Part shown: piece by piece, positions 1-11,338 of the stretch
How positions within the stretch are numbered: position 1 is the first letter of the stretch
How the letters are laid out: the number at the start of each line of letters is the position of its first letter
Program-made: the position numbers and the translations under genes
DNA from: Chamaecyparis obtusa
Taxonomy: Eukaryota > Streptophyta > Pinopsida > Cupressales > Cupressaceae
DNA: 64,000 bases
Assembly: GCA_027943335.1 (NCBI GenBank)
Contig: BSBK01006343.1
Coordinates: forward strand, 1-64,000
Reading direction: 5' to 3'
The notes under the pieces: generated by a model
The model's database searches: none
Told to the model about the DNA's origin: nothing
Seen by the model: the letters and a program-made list of their open reading frames with translations, nothing else

Positions 1-16
1 ATATATTGTTTATATA

Positions 17-42
17 TATATAAACAAGCAAGCAAGGCATGG

Positions 43-73
<31 letters not shown>

Positions 74-161
74 TACACACATACAGATATATATATATAT
101 GTATATATATGTATATATATATATGTATATATATGTATATATATATATATGTATATATATG

Positions 162-194
<33 letters not shown>

Positions 195-215
195 GTATAT
201 GTATATATATATGTA

Positions 216-281
<66 letters not shown>
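17..281. repeat. AT-rich microsatellite, (TA)n mixed with TATATG units
   Basis: Almost pure alternating TA with interspersed TATG and a short CACA stretch near 66-85. The downstream half is an uninterrupted TA run of about 60 bases. Open frames here encode only Tyr-Ile strings and are not genes. Such tracts are length-unstable and often misassembled, so the exact length is uncertain. Confidence 0.95.
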
Positions 282-286
<5 letters not shown>

Positions 287-290
287 TATT

Positions 291-3243
291 TAATTTGACC
301 TCTGCCACTACATACCTATGCTCATTTATGGGAAGGGAAGTGTTAAACAAGTTATGTTATGAAATCTTTTTATTAATTTAAAAATTAGTAATTAACAACA
401 AGGTTATGTTAGGGGCTAGAATACTAACTATAATTAGGAAGAGCATCTTGGGAAGGGAATATTCTCTGTGGAAAGGAGAATTATTTCCCTTCCCATACAA
501 ATTCCAAAGAGCATTTTTTCTCTAAAAATCTGGGAAGTGTCATTTGTATTGTTTTTCCATTGCTCTATCATATTGATTTCTTTGCTTGTTATAGGAGAGC
601 TAATTGTATGCATTTGATTATTCAATTAGTGCATTACACTAAGGAGACTATGAATTGAATATTAGTAATTGTGAATTTTACATTTGTATTCTAACATGTT
701 TATTATTCATGGTTATCATGCTTCATTTTGGAGGAAATAGAGGTTGCAATATTGGTTTCAAAACTAAAGTGTTGATCCTATTGAAATTGAAGTTTGTTCA
801 AAGAATAGATTGAATGTAATGAACTTGAAAATTACAATCAAACATTTAAGAGATTACTAACTTTTCATTCCAATAAAGTTTTACTTTCTATGAAACTAAT
901 ACATTGGTTTTTTTCTTGTCAACTTTGGATATCATTTTACAATGAAAGATTCACTTCACTATTCCAAAGAATAGAATACAATAGGCATGAAAATAAGATT
1001 CTTCATTTACATTTTGGTAATCTTTCAACATACAACTACAAATCTTCAAGATAAAAGATCTATACAATAAATGGATAGCATACAATGTTTCTTCCTTTAA
1101 TAAAGCTATTACATAATGAATAAGAGCCCTTCACATATTACTTGATAAAGCTTTCAATATGAGCATTACAACACTCAACAAGAGATGAATCTAATACAAA
1201 AGGATTAACCATGCAACATTAAAGTTGCTCTCACACATCTACACCAAAATAGAGAATTCTCCCAAACTTTTTTCACAATCATCTTGACTTCAAACCTGAA
1301 AATACATGAGGAGAACCATGGGAAGATCACCTCCCAACCTAGGTCTCAATGAGACCACCCCTGAGCTTGGAGAACCGAGGCTAAATGGGTATACATTACA
1401 AAATTCTTGCAACACATGTATACACAACAACAAATAACTCCCATCCAAGGCTTTACAAATGAGCTTTCCAAACTCATTGAGAAGGGTGAATGTGGGCTTT
1501 TCCAAGTAGGAGAATGCCAACATATTACATTTTTCACAAAAGTATTTTCATGTCTCTCAAGGCTACATGAATTCATATTTCATTCACAACTTTCCTCATT
1601 AGCATCCTCAACATGCAATAATACAAAGATGGCTTCATGGATCCCATACCCCATGAATTTTTTCCCTCTTCTCCAAGAGAAGTAATTCTCACTACAATAG
1701 AGATCCCAACTAACCCCTTCACCAAAGGTCACTTCTTCCCTTCCCAAAGGGTGAGTAATGCCTTAACTCCCATGAAACAACATTCTCAAAAATAAGAAAA
1801 CAAGAAATGAAGCAAAATCCATATGCAATCCCATTTCCAACACAACAATGGAGAGATCTATAAGAACATACATACAAGCTCTCACATATTCCTTTAACGC
1901 AGACAAACAACAAAATGAGATGCAATAAACACTCTTTCATGGCAAGAAAGATAAGCAAATCTACACTACAATTTATATAACAATCTTCTTCATGAGTTTC
2001 AAGAAAGAAGTTTCCTTCATGGTAGAGCCACCAACCTTGAATCCAAAGAAAAAATGGAAGAATGAAGTTGAGTTGAGCTCCTTATTCCTTCTCCTTCTTC
2101 CTTTTCCAAACTTAATTGTCTCTAAAATTAGAGAGTGGGTGAACACCCACTAACTCTACCAAGGGCCTCTAAAAAGACCTTCAACTTCTACCCACCTACC
2201 AACATTAAATTCAGACTTGACCCTAAAGTCTTTTGGTTTTTCCTTGTCCCCTATCATAAATGTCAAATTGGAAAGGAGTGTGGGGTTGGGTAAAGGTCAA
2301 GACTCAATCCAAATTTCGTATCATGTAGAAAATGGGTCATAAAAAGGGTCACCAAGGCCACTAGGGGGTTCTAGATGTGTTAAAAATATTCCGAACCCAT
2401 ACCCCTATCACTAAGGTACTTAGATTTTTCTAAATTTGACCCTTAGGACCTCTTTTTGGCCTCAAGAAGTGGCTAGAAAGAATTGAATCTAAATAATCAA
2501 ATTGGTGGGACTTGCAAGTATCTCCAACAAGGGGATTTGATTAGGTTCCTAATGAGTCAGTTAGGCTTAGGTTTACATTACCAACCTTAGTAGACATGAA
2601 AATACATAAACACATAACAAGTGTCAAGTGACACTAACAATTACACATCACATTCAAAATGACATTTCCTAAATGACAACATGAAGTTACACTAGTAACA
2701 CACATGCAATTCACATTTACAACCAGATCACATTACCACGAGGTTTTTAATCCCATATCAGATTAAACCTTGGCTTACTTAGTTCACATATGTTTAGCCT
2801 TGATTCTCTAATTAGTTCCATGGTTCTCTTTCTTACACACTAAAATCGAGCATCAGTAGTCCAATGTAATAAAATCACATGAAATATACATTTTCAATTC
2901 ATAATTAACAACATAAATCAATGTGTAGAATTCAATTCTAATTGTAAGTTTTCATTCAATAATGCTTAAACATAGTAATTCCATAATCATGATGACATAT
3001 CATCAATGAAATAATCAAATCTAATCATGATCCAATCTTCTCATCATTTCACATATCTAAACATGCATAATCAAAATTAACCACATATTCTAGGTTCTAA
3101 TCCACATAATATAGTCACCATCATCAACATAGTATCATAGATCTCTGTCAGAATGATCAAAAGTACATCAAAGTATCAAGTCATAAGGTGTAAAAATGTG
3201 AATGGGTCAAAAATGCTATGATGGGTCGGGGTGAGGCCTCACA
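291..3243. other. Unassigned non-coding DNA ending in an LTR-like right edge
   Basis: About 3 kb without a credible coding frame; the short open frames have no recognisable domain. The right edge is sharp: a segment ending GAGGCCTCACA at 3243 abuts copia integrase sequence that starts mid-domain at 3244. This is what the 3' end (..CA) of an LTR inserted in copia element G would look like, with AATTC at 3244-3248 as the possible target copy. I could not find the matching left edge, so the insert may start left of the window or be deleted. The piece around 2050-2150 has polypyrimidine-rich, LTR-leader-like composition. Confidence 0.35.
450..494. repeat. Near-perfect inverted repeat (hairpin)
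   Basis: The arm GGGAAGGGAATATTCTC at 450-466 pairs with GAGAATTATTTCCCTTCCC at 476-494 apart from a two-base bulge, with a loop of about nine bases. The word AGAGCAT lies just outside on both sides (near 441 and 509). It could be a worn miniature element or chance; no target duplication is clear. Confidence 0.5.
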
Positions 3244-3842
3244 AATTCACTAATTTTTGTAATGAGTATGGAATCAAAAGATAGGTTTCTACACCTAGGA
3301 CATTGCAGCAGAATGGGATTGCTAAAAGGAGGAACCAATTTATTTTGATTGTGCCAGAACATTGATGATTGAGAAAATGTTGCACAAATGTACTAGAGAG
3401 AAGAAGTTAGCACTACAGTATACACCCTGAACTGAGTTCAACTGAAGAAAGACATGAACAAGACACCTTATGAGTTATGGTTTGGCTATACACCGAATGT
3501 AAGTTATTTCTGAATCTTTGGCAGTAGGTGTTATATTCTAAAAGATGATAGGAATGGTAAATTTGACTCTAAAGGTGATGAAGGAATATTTTTAGGATAT
3601 TCTACTAAGAGTAAAGCTTATAAATGTTTCAACAAGGCTACTAATAAAATGATAGAAAGTGCTAATGTAAAAGTTTATGAGTTTTCTAAAAAGAATGATT
3701 AACAAAGAATCAAGGAATCTAAAGAATATGGTAGGTTTACATATATTGAAGATCTTGGTTATCTACCGAAGTGATAAGCTGAGTCTATCGAGCATCTGAA
3801 AAATACTATCGAGAATCATCAAATGTAAACTGAGAATCAAGA
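3244..3842 (+). pseudogene. Ty1/copia element G, integrase core end and C-terminal region (fragment 1)
   Basis: Translation gives the end of a copia integrase core: FTNFCNEYGIKR, then STPRTLQQNGIAKRRN, matching the conserved copia pattern EFxxFCxxxGIxRxxxxPxTPQQNGVAERxN. Further on come NKTPYELWFGYTPNVSYF and IFLGYSTKSKAYKCFN, typical of the region after the catalytic core that precedes reverse transcriptase. Several stops and small shifts break it. The fragment is cut at 3842 by element A and resumes at 47975; CAAGA (3838-3842) is the target site. Nothing upstream of the second half of the integrase core is present in the window, so gag, protease and the left LTR are lost or off-window. Confidence 0.85.
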
Positions 3843-4643
3843 TGCTGTAGGAGCATCCTGGGTGTAAGAGCAATCTTGCGTCACCCAAAAATATTTTTGG
3901 TTTCTTTTCAATAAGGGATATCTTATGTAGAGCTATTAGTTATGGAAACTTACTATTTTTAGTAACTTGGTCATATAATCTCAGAATGTTCTACTTTCAT
4001 AGATGGAGGTTCATCTTCGTCATATCAGCCTACCAGTTGAGTTTCATTACCACATCCTTTGTATTGGTGAAGTTATTGAGTTTTTTGGGTATGAAATCTT
4101 TCAGGTCAATTTTGAAGGCCTTAGAGGCTCTAGATTATGATCGACCCCCCAGTTGATTGGAGCTTGCGCAAGTGAGGCACTATATATTAGGTCATTTCAT
4201 TTCTGAAAAGTGGTTATAATAGAAATATGGAGCTATGGTTAGAAAGTTATGGCCTCCAGAACTTGGGCTACCTAAAAATATATTTTGTAATTCTTTTGAG
4301 CCCACCCTATTGTAATAATTGAGAAAAATAAAATAATTCTTGGATGGTTAGCCTTAAGGGCTAAATTTCTGGAACCTTCTCGGGCGGTGGAAATTGCATA
4401 TATAAAGAAGGCCCATAGTGTTGTCTAGGGAAGTTCTGGGTAGATCTAGGTAATGATTAGAGGCTTTGTCCTACATAATATTGCAAGAGAAAATGCCCCT
4501 ATGGCTTTGCATATTGTAATTCTAAAATTTGTAATTCTACATTTGTGGAGATAATAAGAAGCCTTTTTTTTGTTCTTGTAAATTGTTATTGTTTCTCAGT
4601 TTCTGTTATGTGTTTGTGGTATCAAGGGGAGTATCCTTCATCA
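3843..4643 (+). repeat. Element A 5' LTR
   Basis: Starts TGCTGTAGGAGCATCC (other family members start TGATGCAGGAGCATCC) and ends CCTTCATCA. A TATA-like box TATATAAAG lies at 4399-4407, and the sequence AGAAGGCCCATAGTGTTGTC after it is shared with the LTRs of F. Length 801, against 799 for the 3' LTR at 47171-47969. Confidence 0.93.
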
Positions 4644-4645
4644 AG

Positions 4646-4660
4646 TGGTATCAAAGTAGG
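4646..4660 (+). other. Element A primer binding site (tRNA-iMet type)
   Basis: TGGTATCAAAGTAGG lies two bases after the 5' LTR. The canonical plant initiator-Met primer site is TGGTATCAGAGC; this copy has G-to-A decay. F keeps the intact form at 53133. Confidence 0.85.
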
Positions 4661-4745
4661 AGTTCTTGAGTGTGTAGATAGATCACTGACTGTGAGGTAG
4701 TTTTCATTAGGACCATTGTTTAGGATTTTGGTGAGCAGTACGAAA

Positions 4746-6327
4746 ATGCCTCCATAAAGGGAATGTGGTGAAAGAGTTGGTAGTGTGACACCTAAGGTTA
4801 GAGTGCTCTAGAGACAAGTGTGAGCATTGCAAGAAGAGATTCGTAGAGGAATGAATCTTATTGTTAGAGATGAAAGTGAGGATGAACTTGAGGAAGAAGG
4901 AAATTTTGATCAGGAAGGAGAAGGTGAAATATTCAATCAAGAGGAAGAAAGAACTTTTTGGGCCATTTCTAGGATCACGAAAAGACCTAAGATTGAGGTT
5001 CCTACATTTTTAGGAAATCTTAACCTAGAGGAGTTGATCGACTGGATCAATGAATTAGAAGAATATTTTGAGTATGAAGATATCAAGGATCCTAATTAGG
5101 CCAAGTTTGTAAAGGCCAGATTGAAGGGTCATGTGACGATCTGGTGGCAAGAGATTCAGTTGGAGTGAAATAGAAGAGGAAAGGATAAAATCACAAGATG
5201 GGATCAAATGGTAGATAAATTGAAGAGATAAATCATTCCTATTGATTATGAGCTTGACCTATTGAATAAAATGCAAGGTTTTAAGCAAGCAAGAAGATCT
5301 ATTCAGGAGTATACAGAGGAGTTTTATTGAATCCTCATCAGAATAGGCCATGCGGAAGCTGATAAGGAGAAAGTTACCTACTACCTTAATGGGTTAAGGC
5401 CAAGCATTCAAGAGGAGTTGAATTTGGTTTGAATGAATAGTATTGAAGAGGCATACTAGTTTTCCCTAAAAGTAGAGGAAAAGCTAAACAAGAAGTTTGA
5501 AAGAAGACAAAGCAAAAGAGGTCATTGTCGAGGATCCAATGGATAGTCATATGGAGGCTGAAATGAAGATCTAAAAAAGAAGGATGAGGCTAGTAGTAGT
5601 CAAAATCAGAGAGGAAATAATTTCAATTGTTTCCATAATCAAAATAATAGAGATTAGAGAGGAAGAGAAAGAGGAAAAATATTAGGAAGAGGAGGCCTCA
5701 GTGGAACATTTTTTCACTATGGAGAAGAAGGTCATAGGGCATATGAGTGTCCTCAATGACAAGGAAGGATGGATAGGAGAACTGAAGGTCTGGCTAGAGT
5801 TGTACATGTAGATGAAGATTCCAAATAATCACATTCTGAAGATGCTAAAAGAGGAGAAACACTAATTAACAGAAGAGTCTTGCTAAGTGGAGAGAATGAA
5901 CCTAAATAAAGGAGGAGCTTGTTCCACACTAGATGCAAGTGTGAGGGTAAGTGTTGTGATGTGATTATTGATAGTGGAAGCACTAAAAATCTAGTGTCAG
6001 AAGAGATGGTCACAAAGTTGAAGCTCAAGAGATAGAAACACCCACACCTATAACAGATCACCTGGGTGCATGATGACCACAAGGTCATGGTGAGTGAGAA
6101 GTGCCTAGTAAAGTTTAAGATTGGCAGATACCATGATGAGGTACTATGTGATGTCATACCTATGGATGCATGTCATAAGTTGTTGGGTAGGTCATGGTAG
6201 TTTGAATAGCATGTTGTACATGATGGTCATGTGAATACCTATTCCCTGACAAAGGATGGAGTGTGACATAAGCTAAATCCATTGAAGGACATAGAAGAAA
6301 AGGTATGTGGTAATGTAACTATAACTT
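4746..6327 (+). pseudogene. Element A gag and protease (5' part)
   Basis: A decayed Gag begins near ATG 4746 (MPP, then a stop). The clearest block is 4827-5096, an acidic stretch followed by RPKIEVPTFLGNLNLEELIDW and EYFEYED, the conserved retrotransposon Gag motif of this family. Further in-frame remnants continue through a basic linker to a degenerate CCHC knuckle near 5712-5757 (FHYGEEGHRAYECPQ) and a protease-like segment with IIDSGSTKNLVS near 5963-6000, resembling the D-S/T-G motif of aspartic proteases. Many TAG/TGA codons occur where F has sense codons. The frame is cut at 6327/6332 by element B, target TTGTC, and continues at 40242. Confidence 0.85.
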
Positions 6328-6332
6328 TTGTC

Positions 6333-6443
6333 TGTATTGTCTTAAAATGGAAGCACTTCCATGTTAAGAATGTTTATCCCTCTAAGTAAGTGGTTTGGGG
6401 TCATTTCAAATGCCTTGAATTGATCTTTTCTTTGATCTAGCTT
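6333..6443 (+). repeat. Element B 5' LTR, left piece
   Basis: First 111 bases of the LTR (TGTATTGTCTTAAAATGG...), aligning to 38644 onward. It stops at 6443 where C begins and resumes at 33521 with TCTCCCCACTTTCCACTT. Confidence 0.9.
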
Positions 6444-7841
6444 TGTCATGCCCCAAAAGGGAACCAGGGAAGAGAACAAAGATTCTCTTTAGATAAGAAA
6501 ACCTAAGAAGTGATTTATGAAATTTTTTTAATTTTTAAAATGAATTACTTGAACAAATCTTAAACATAGTTTATCTTAGAATCCTCCCCTAAGGTTCCCT
6601 TCTATTTCATGAACTATTCATTTTAAATCCATTAAGTAACTACCTCATAGCATTGAAGATTCTTTGTAAGGAAAATACAAAATGCTTTTCATTTCAACTT
6701 AACATTTGAATCCATCTATATCCTTAAGTACCCTTTGTCTATAATATAACATTTAAAGTGTTAATTCTACATAATAGTTTCATCTACACATCTAAAACAT
6801 TACACATATGAAATCATTACATTTGATTCACTAACTTTTCCTTAATCAACAAACTCCTTTACATGAAACCTTACAAAACCTTTTCACATCATTTACATAA
6901 GGCTTATATTTTCCCATTTCCCTTTTCCTAATTCTACCCACTCCAAATACATCACTTTGAATTTACAATGAAGATCATATTACATTAATCTCCTCTTAGG
7001 AGGTTACAATAATAACTTTACTTTATATTTGACAAGAAATGATGAAGGATAAACAAGAGTCTTCTTTCTTCAAACTGGAACAATATATAAGCATGAATCC
7101 ATAAGCATTGTGACCACAAAAGATACCTCAATAAAATATTTACCACCCAATCATGTGGATACAAAAAGGCCTACTCCCCTATGCTAGGAGATAAACACCA
7201 AGGTTCACCAAGAAGTGATAACAACTAGGCCATACCTAGGGTTGGGGTAATCTTTCCCGCATAGCAGCTAAAAGAAGATCAAGATACCAACATTTTCTAA
7301 AGGCTTTCAAGCTGGGTAGAAACTCTAAATAGCATAATAAGTGAGTGTCATTAGGTTTTCTACCCTTAACCCAAACATCATAAACACATCACACATGAAG
7401 TAAAACATACCTTAGAGACATATGAGAACTTGTATCAAAGAATAGGAAAGTTTAGAAATATTTAGGAATGTTTAGGAAGCCTTAGGGTTGTTCTAGTCCA
7501 CCAACAACCCTAAACGCAAATTTTGAACCCTAAACCTTATATAAGAATCTAAATGCACCAAATAACCTTAAAAAAACAAGTAATGAACATATATAGTTTA
7601 TACAAAAATTCCACATCATAACACAATGGTACATCTATGGAAACCTCCTGTGCCTGAAATTTGGCTAAGTTTGAATTTTTGAAATCTCAAATTCTAGAAG
7701 TTGCATCTTCACTCCTATGAAGTTGAAACCTATCTCAGTCATCCTGGAAGGTGCCTAACTTATTTATACAAGTATAACTTAAAGTATAAGAAATTAAAGT
7801 ATTAAACTTATACTTAAATTTTATACTTCAATAAATCCTGT

Positions 7842-8013
7842 CTTGCTCGGTTAACACTAACTTGCTCGGCTCACACTAACTTGCTCGGTCACCACTAACT
7901 TTCTTGGTCTAACTTGCTCAGTTCACATTAACTTGTTTAGTCACCACTAAATTTCTTAGTCACCACTAACTTTCTCAGTCTAACATTCTCAGTTCACACT
8001 AACTTGCTCGGTT
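7842..8013. repeat. Minisatellite built on CTTGCTCGGT
   Basis: Eight or so imperfect units of about 18-22 bases, consensus roughly AACTTGCTCGGTCACCACT, with decayed variants (CTTGTTTAGT, TTTCTTAGTC). It lies inside element C. The core CTCGGT recurs in the unrelated minisatellite of H near 50350. Confidence 0.85.
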
Positions 8014-8384
8014 AGCCAATTGCTAGAAACTACAAAAAATGACTGTCAACTCTGACTTGCGGGTAAAACTGGGCATTATAGGTACTATGCATGCCAAATC
8101 TAGGCAAGACCCATTTGAGATCTTCCATTTTCCATGCAAAAATGGCCCTTAAATATAATTTACCAGCCACCTAAACCTACTCAAGATCTAATAAAATAAA
8201 ATAGGTTCTAGGATAGAGTGCAACCAAATGAAGGCAACTAGCAACTCCTAAGGTCTGGAAGTTCCTAGAGGACCCTAAGACATACGAGAGAGTGTCACAA
8301 GGATCTTAGGAAGTTCTCAAACTTCATCCAATGCCAAAATGACAACCAATAGATTCCTAATTGATCATATATTCCTATGATCAT

Positions 8385-9882
8385 TGTGGACAAGGCTTTT
8401 GAGGATACATGTTTTAAAAGACTCACGCCAAACAAAGATTAGATTTTAGTCTAAGCATGAAATCAATTCAAAACAAATAAAACTCTAAACTAAGCCACCT
8501 CAGATAGAGCTTAAATAGGTGCACCCATGCACTGTTTGATTTTCTCTTGCTTAAGGGGATGTGGGTGTGTTCTCTAAGCACTTGGAGCATGTTCCTTATG
8601 CATTTTAGGATGGATTGAGATCCATGAAAACCCCCAAAATGGCACAAAATAGGTATAGAACACCTGATTTGCCCCTAAGGCCTCAAGGATCCAAATGATG
8701 CTGAAATGAAGATTAAGCTATATGATGCTTATGCTAAGATTGATTTTAAACCAAATAGAGATGTGATATGATGCTATGCTTATGCAAAACAATAAAATAA
8801 ACTATGTTAATCCATTATTACTAAATTAGGATGAGCTAAAATGCTTGAAAGTAAGCTAGATTAAGATGATTATGCTAAGTCTAGAGCTAAATGGGCATGA
8901 TAACAATGCTTGAAATGAAAGGTGAATGGTTATTTTTCTCTTGGAAATGAGGAGCATTTATAGGATTTGGGAAGGAGGAATGAGTGGCCAGGATCAAAAT
9001 CCTTAAGAGAGGCCAAGATTCATTCAAAGGGGAGCACATGGATTGTGCTAGTTCAGGGCCACCTCCTTGTGACAAGTGTCATAAGGGCATTGGGTTGAAA
9101 GATGGGAGGGATGTGCACAATTTGGGAAATGTGCCTAAGGTCAAAGGGTGTAAGAAAGGGGTGAGGAGCTTCTTAAATGCATGATAAATGCATGTAAGAG
9201 GGATAAAGAGGCCTTAAATGCACTTAATGCATGTAAGAGAAGTTTCTAGAAGTTTGTTGACTTTGGGTTAAGCTTAGGAGTTGGCTAACCTTGGTTAGGG
9301 AATGTGACAGGATTAGGGGGGGGATTAGGATTAAATTTAGGATTAGGACTTTCTAGAAGAGTCTAGAATTTCCTTAGGATAAATATGGATTTTAGGAAAT
9401 AGATAAAGATTTATTTATTTCCATCGTTTAGGCTTGAGAATATTTATTAAAATGAATTTAATAAACATGAGGATTAAATATTTAATCTTAATTAAATATT
9501 TTGAGTTGGGATTAGGGTTAGGAAATGATGGGATTAGTCTTTAATCAAAATTAAAGAAGGATTTAGAAGATTCTGGAAGAGGTTAGTCTTAAGGAAATTG
9601 GCCAAGTTTTGGGCAAAAAATAAATAATTTATTTATTTTGGGATTTTTGGTCAATTTATTAATTAAATAATTAATAAATAGGGAGATAATATTTAAATAA
9701 GATTTAAACATTTTTGGGAGGGATTTCTTAATTAAATATTTTTAATTAAGATAAAGGGATTTAATGGCATAAAAATAAATTAATTAATTAAATAAATAAT
9801 TAATTAATAAATGATGATGTCATCAGGGATTTTTCAGAAAATAAAAATACTTTATTTTCTAAAGGATTTTTAGGTGTCTACA
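8385..9882 (-). repeat. Element D 3' LTR
   Basis: Direct copy of 30216-31712. On the minus strand it begins TGTAGACACCTA and ends CCTTGTCCACA. The half near 9600-9880 is very AT-rich with TTAATTAAT strings. The short open frames at 8887-9184 occur in both LTRs and are probably not genes. Confidence 0.95.
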
Positions 9883-9900
9883 TTTTGGCCCTCTTTGATG
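9883..9900 (-). other. Element D polypurine tract
   Basis: Reading the minus strand, AAAGAGGGCCAAAA lies directly against the start of the 3' LTR (TGTAGACA). Position and composition fit the plus-strand primer of reverse transcription. It is retained although I lies only about 160 bases upstream. Confidence 0.75.
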
Positions 9901-10062
9901 CGATGCTGCAAGTGGCAAGGTGTCAAAGACAAGAAAATAAGATGCCCAAGGCTAGAATTTAGAGGAATGAGGGGTTGTGCCCCCTCTATAAAATAATGCG
10001 AGTAAACGTTGTGGAATTTTCTCGAAAGGAAACAGAGAAAGAAGGACCTAGGAAGAAGGAGA

Positions 10063-11079
10063 TGTTAGAAATAGGAAATATTGAGAGGGGGGGGTGAATC
10101 AATATTTCACAAACCTTTTCTTTTGCCCACTTATGGATATAATAGATTACTTTAGTACATACAAAGATTATCAAGCTGATTAACAAACATAGCAGTAAAT
10201 AGAAAGAACTCATAACACATCATATGTTCTCGAGGAAGCCCTGGCCAAGGGAAAACCCCGATGGGGATGGTACCCACAAAGATCACTAATCAAAAGTATC
10301 CTGTTAGGGATATTGGACCCTGTTAGGAGTCAATTTACAATATATAGTAGATCTATCCTGGTTAAAGGACTTTAAGCCTTGTTAGAAGCCTTAACCCTGT
10401 TAGGAGTTAGATTACAAAACCTGATCACTAGCTGAGCTCACTACCCAAACAAGTAATACAAAATGTTTCTGACTATAATATGGTACTGCTTACAACTTCA
10501 CATCAATAGCCTTTGCTGCTATCACAATATACAACTATTGCAAGTTATATTTTCTTTCTTTTTACATATCACTTATATCTTTCATTACATTTCAAGTATG
10601 CCTAATATATGAGTTATTAAAGCTAATAACTTTACATGGTCAGCTTCTGAAATATTTATCCAAGAGTAAACATCTAGGATGTCATCCCTTCATAATGTTA
10701 AGTCATTATTTTGACAAGAAAAAATAATCCCTTAACTCTTTCGCTAAAACTGTCTCCAAAACTATTTTGTCTGCAAAAACTATCTTCGGTAAACTTTGAA
10801 TAACTTTGTCCATACTTCTCCAAACTTTATGTGCACCGAGATGGGGTATCCTCATACTCTGTAGAAGCTTCAATTAACTGCGCAAACAAAAATATTTCTC
10901 CAGTGGACGTCGCCAACTAAATCTTCATCGGGTGCTCTGTCAGGATCACTGTATCCATACTTAGACAATTTCTTCCTTCAACTTGCCATACTTGCATTCC
11001 AGATTCTGCACTCTCAATAGAGATCATATGTTTCCATAATGACAACATCTATGCATCCACATTAGCCAAATTTCCAACA
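10063..11079 (-). repeat. Element I 3' LTR
   Basis: Copy of 16277-17274. It carries near its plus-strand left end TTGAGAGGGGGGGGTGAATC, whose complement is also near the right end of H. It has about 19 extra bases near 10309-10330 (a local duplication of the CCCTGTTAGG region) relative to the other LTR. Confidence 0.93.
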
Positions 11080-11093
11080 ATCTCCCCCTTTGT
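11080..11093 (-). other. Element I polypurine tract
   Basis: On the minus strand ACAAAGGGGGAGAT abuts the 3' LTR start TGTTGG. A long purine run exactly at this junction is the expected plus-strand primer. Confidence 0.8.
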
Positions 11094-11338
11094 CATTGGT
11101 GGCAACATATGGGAAAATTGGCTAAGTGTGCAAACAAAACTTCAAAGAAAAAACTTATACAAAATTTTGTGGCCAAAAGTTATACAATATGTATACAATA
11201 TCATACTCCATATAATAGTTCCCCCTATGAGTATCCTTCCTCAACATATATTCAATTTTTTGCTATCTCTCCCCCTTTGACAACAATGACAAAGATAGGG
11301 TGTACAAAAATTTCAAAAACTTTATACCTTATTATCAG

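Noticed and set aside
39..381. Open frames encoding Tyr-Ile-rich peptides
   Set aside because: They are translations of a TA/TATG microsatellite and carry no protein signal.
8887..9184. Paired short ORFs on both strands, repeated at 30715-31012
   Set aside because: They lie inside the two D LTRs and lack a recognisable domain; conservation is explained by LTR identity.
9320..9540. Possible interstitial telomere repeats (GGGATTAGGGTTAGG)
   Set aside because: Only a few irregular TTAGG-like words occur, they are present in both D LTRs, and no TTTAGGG array exists.
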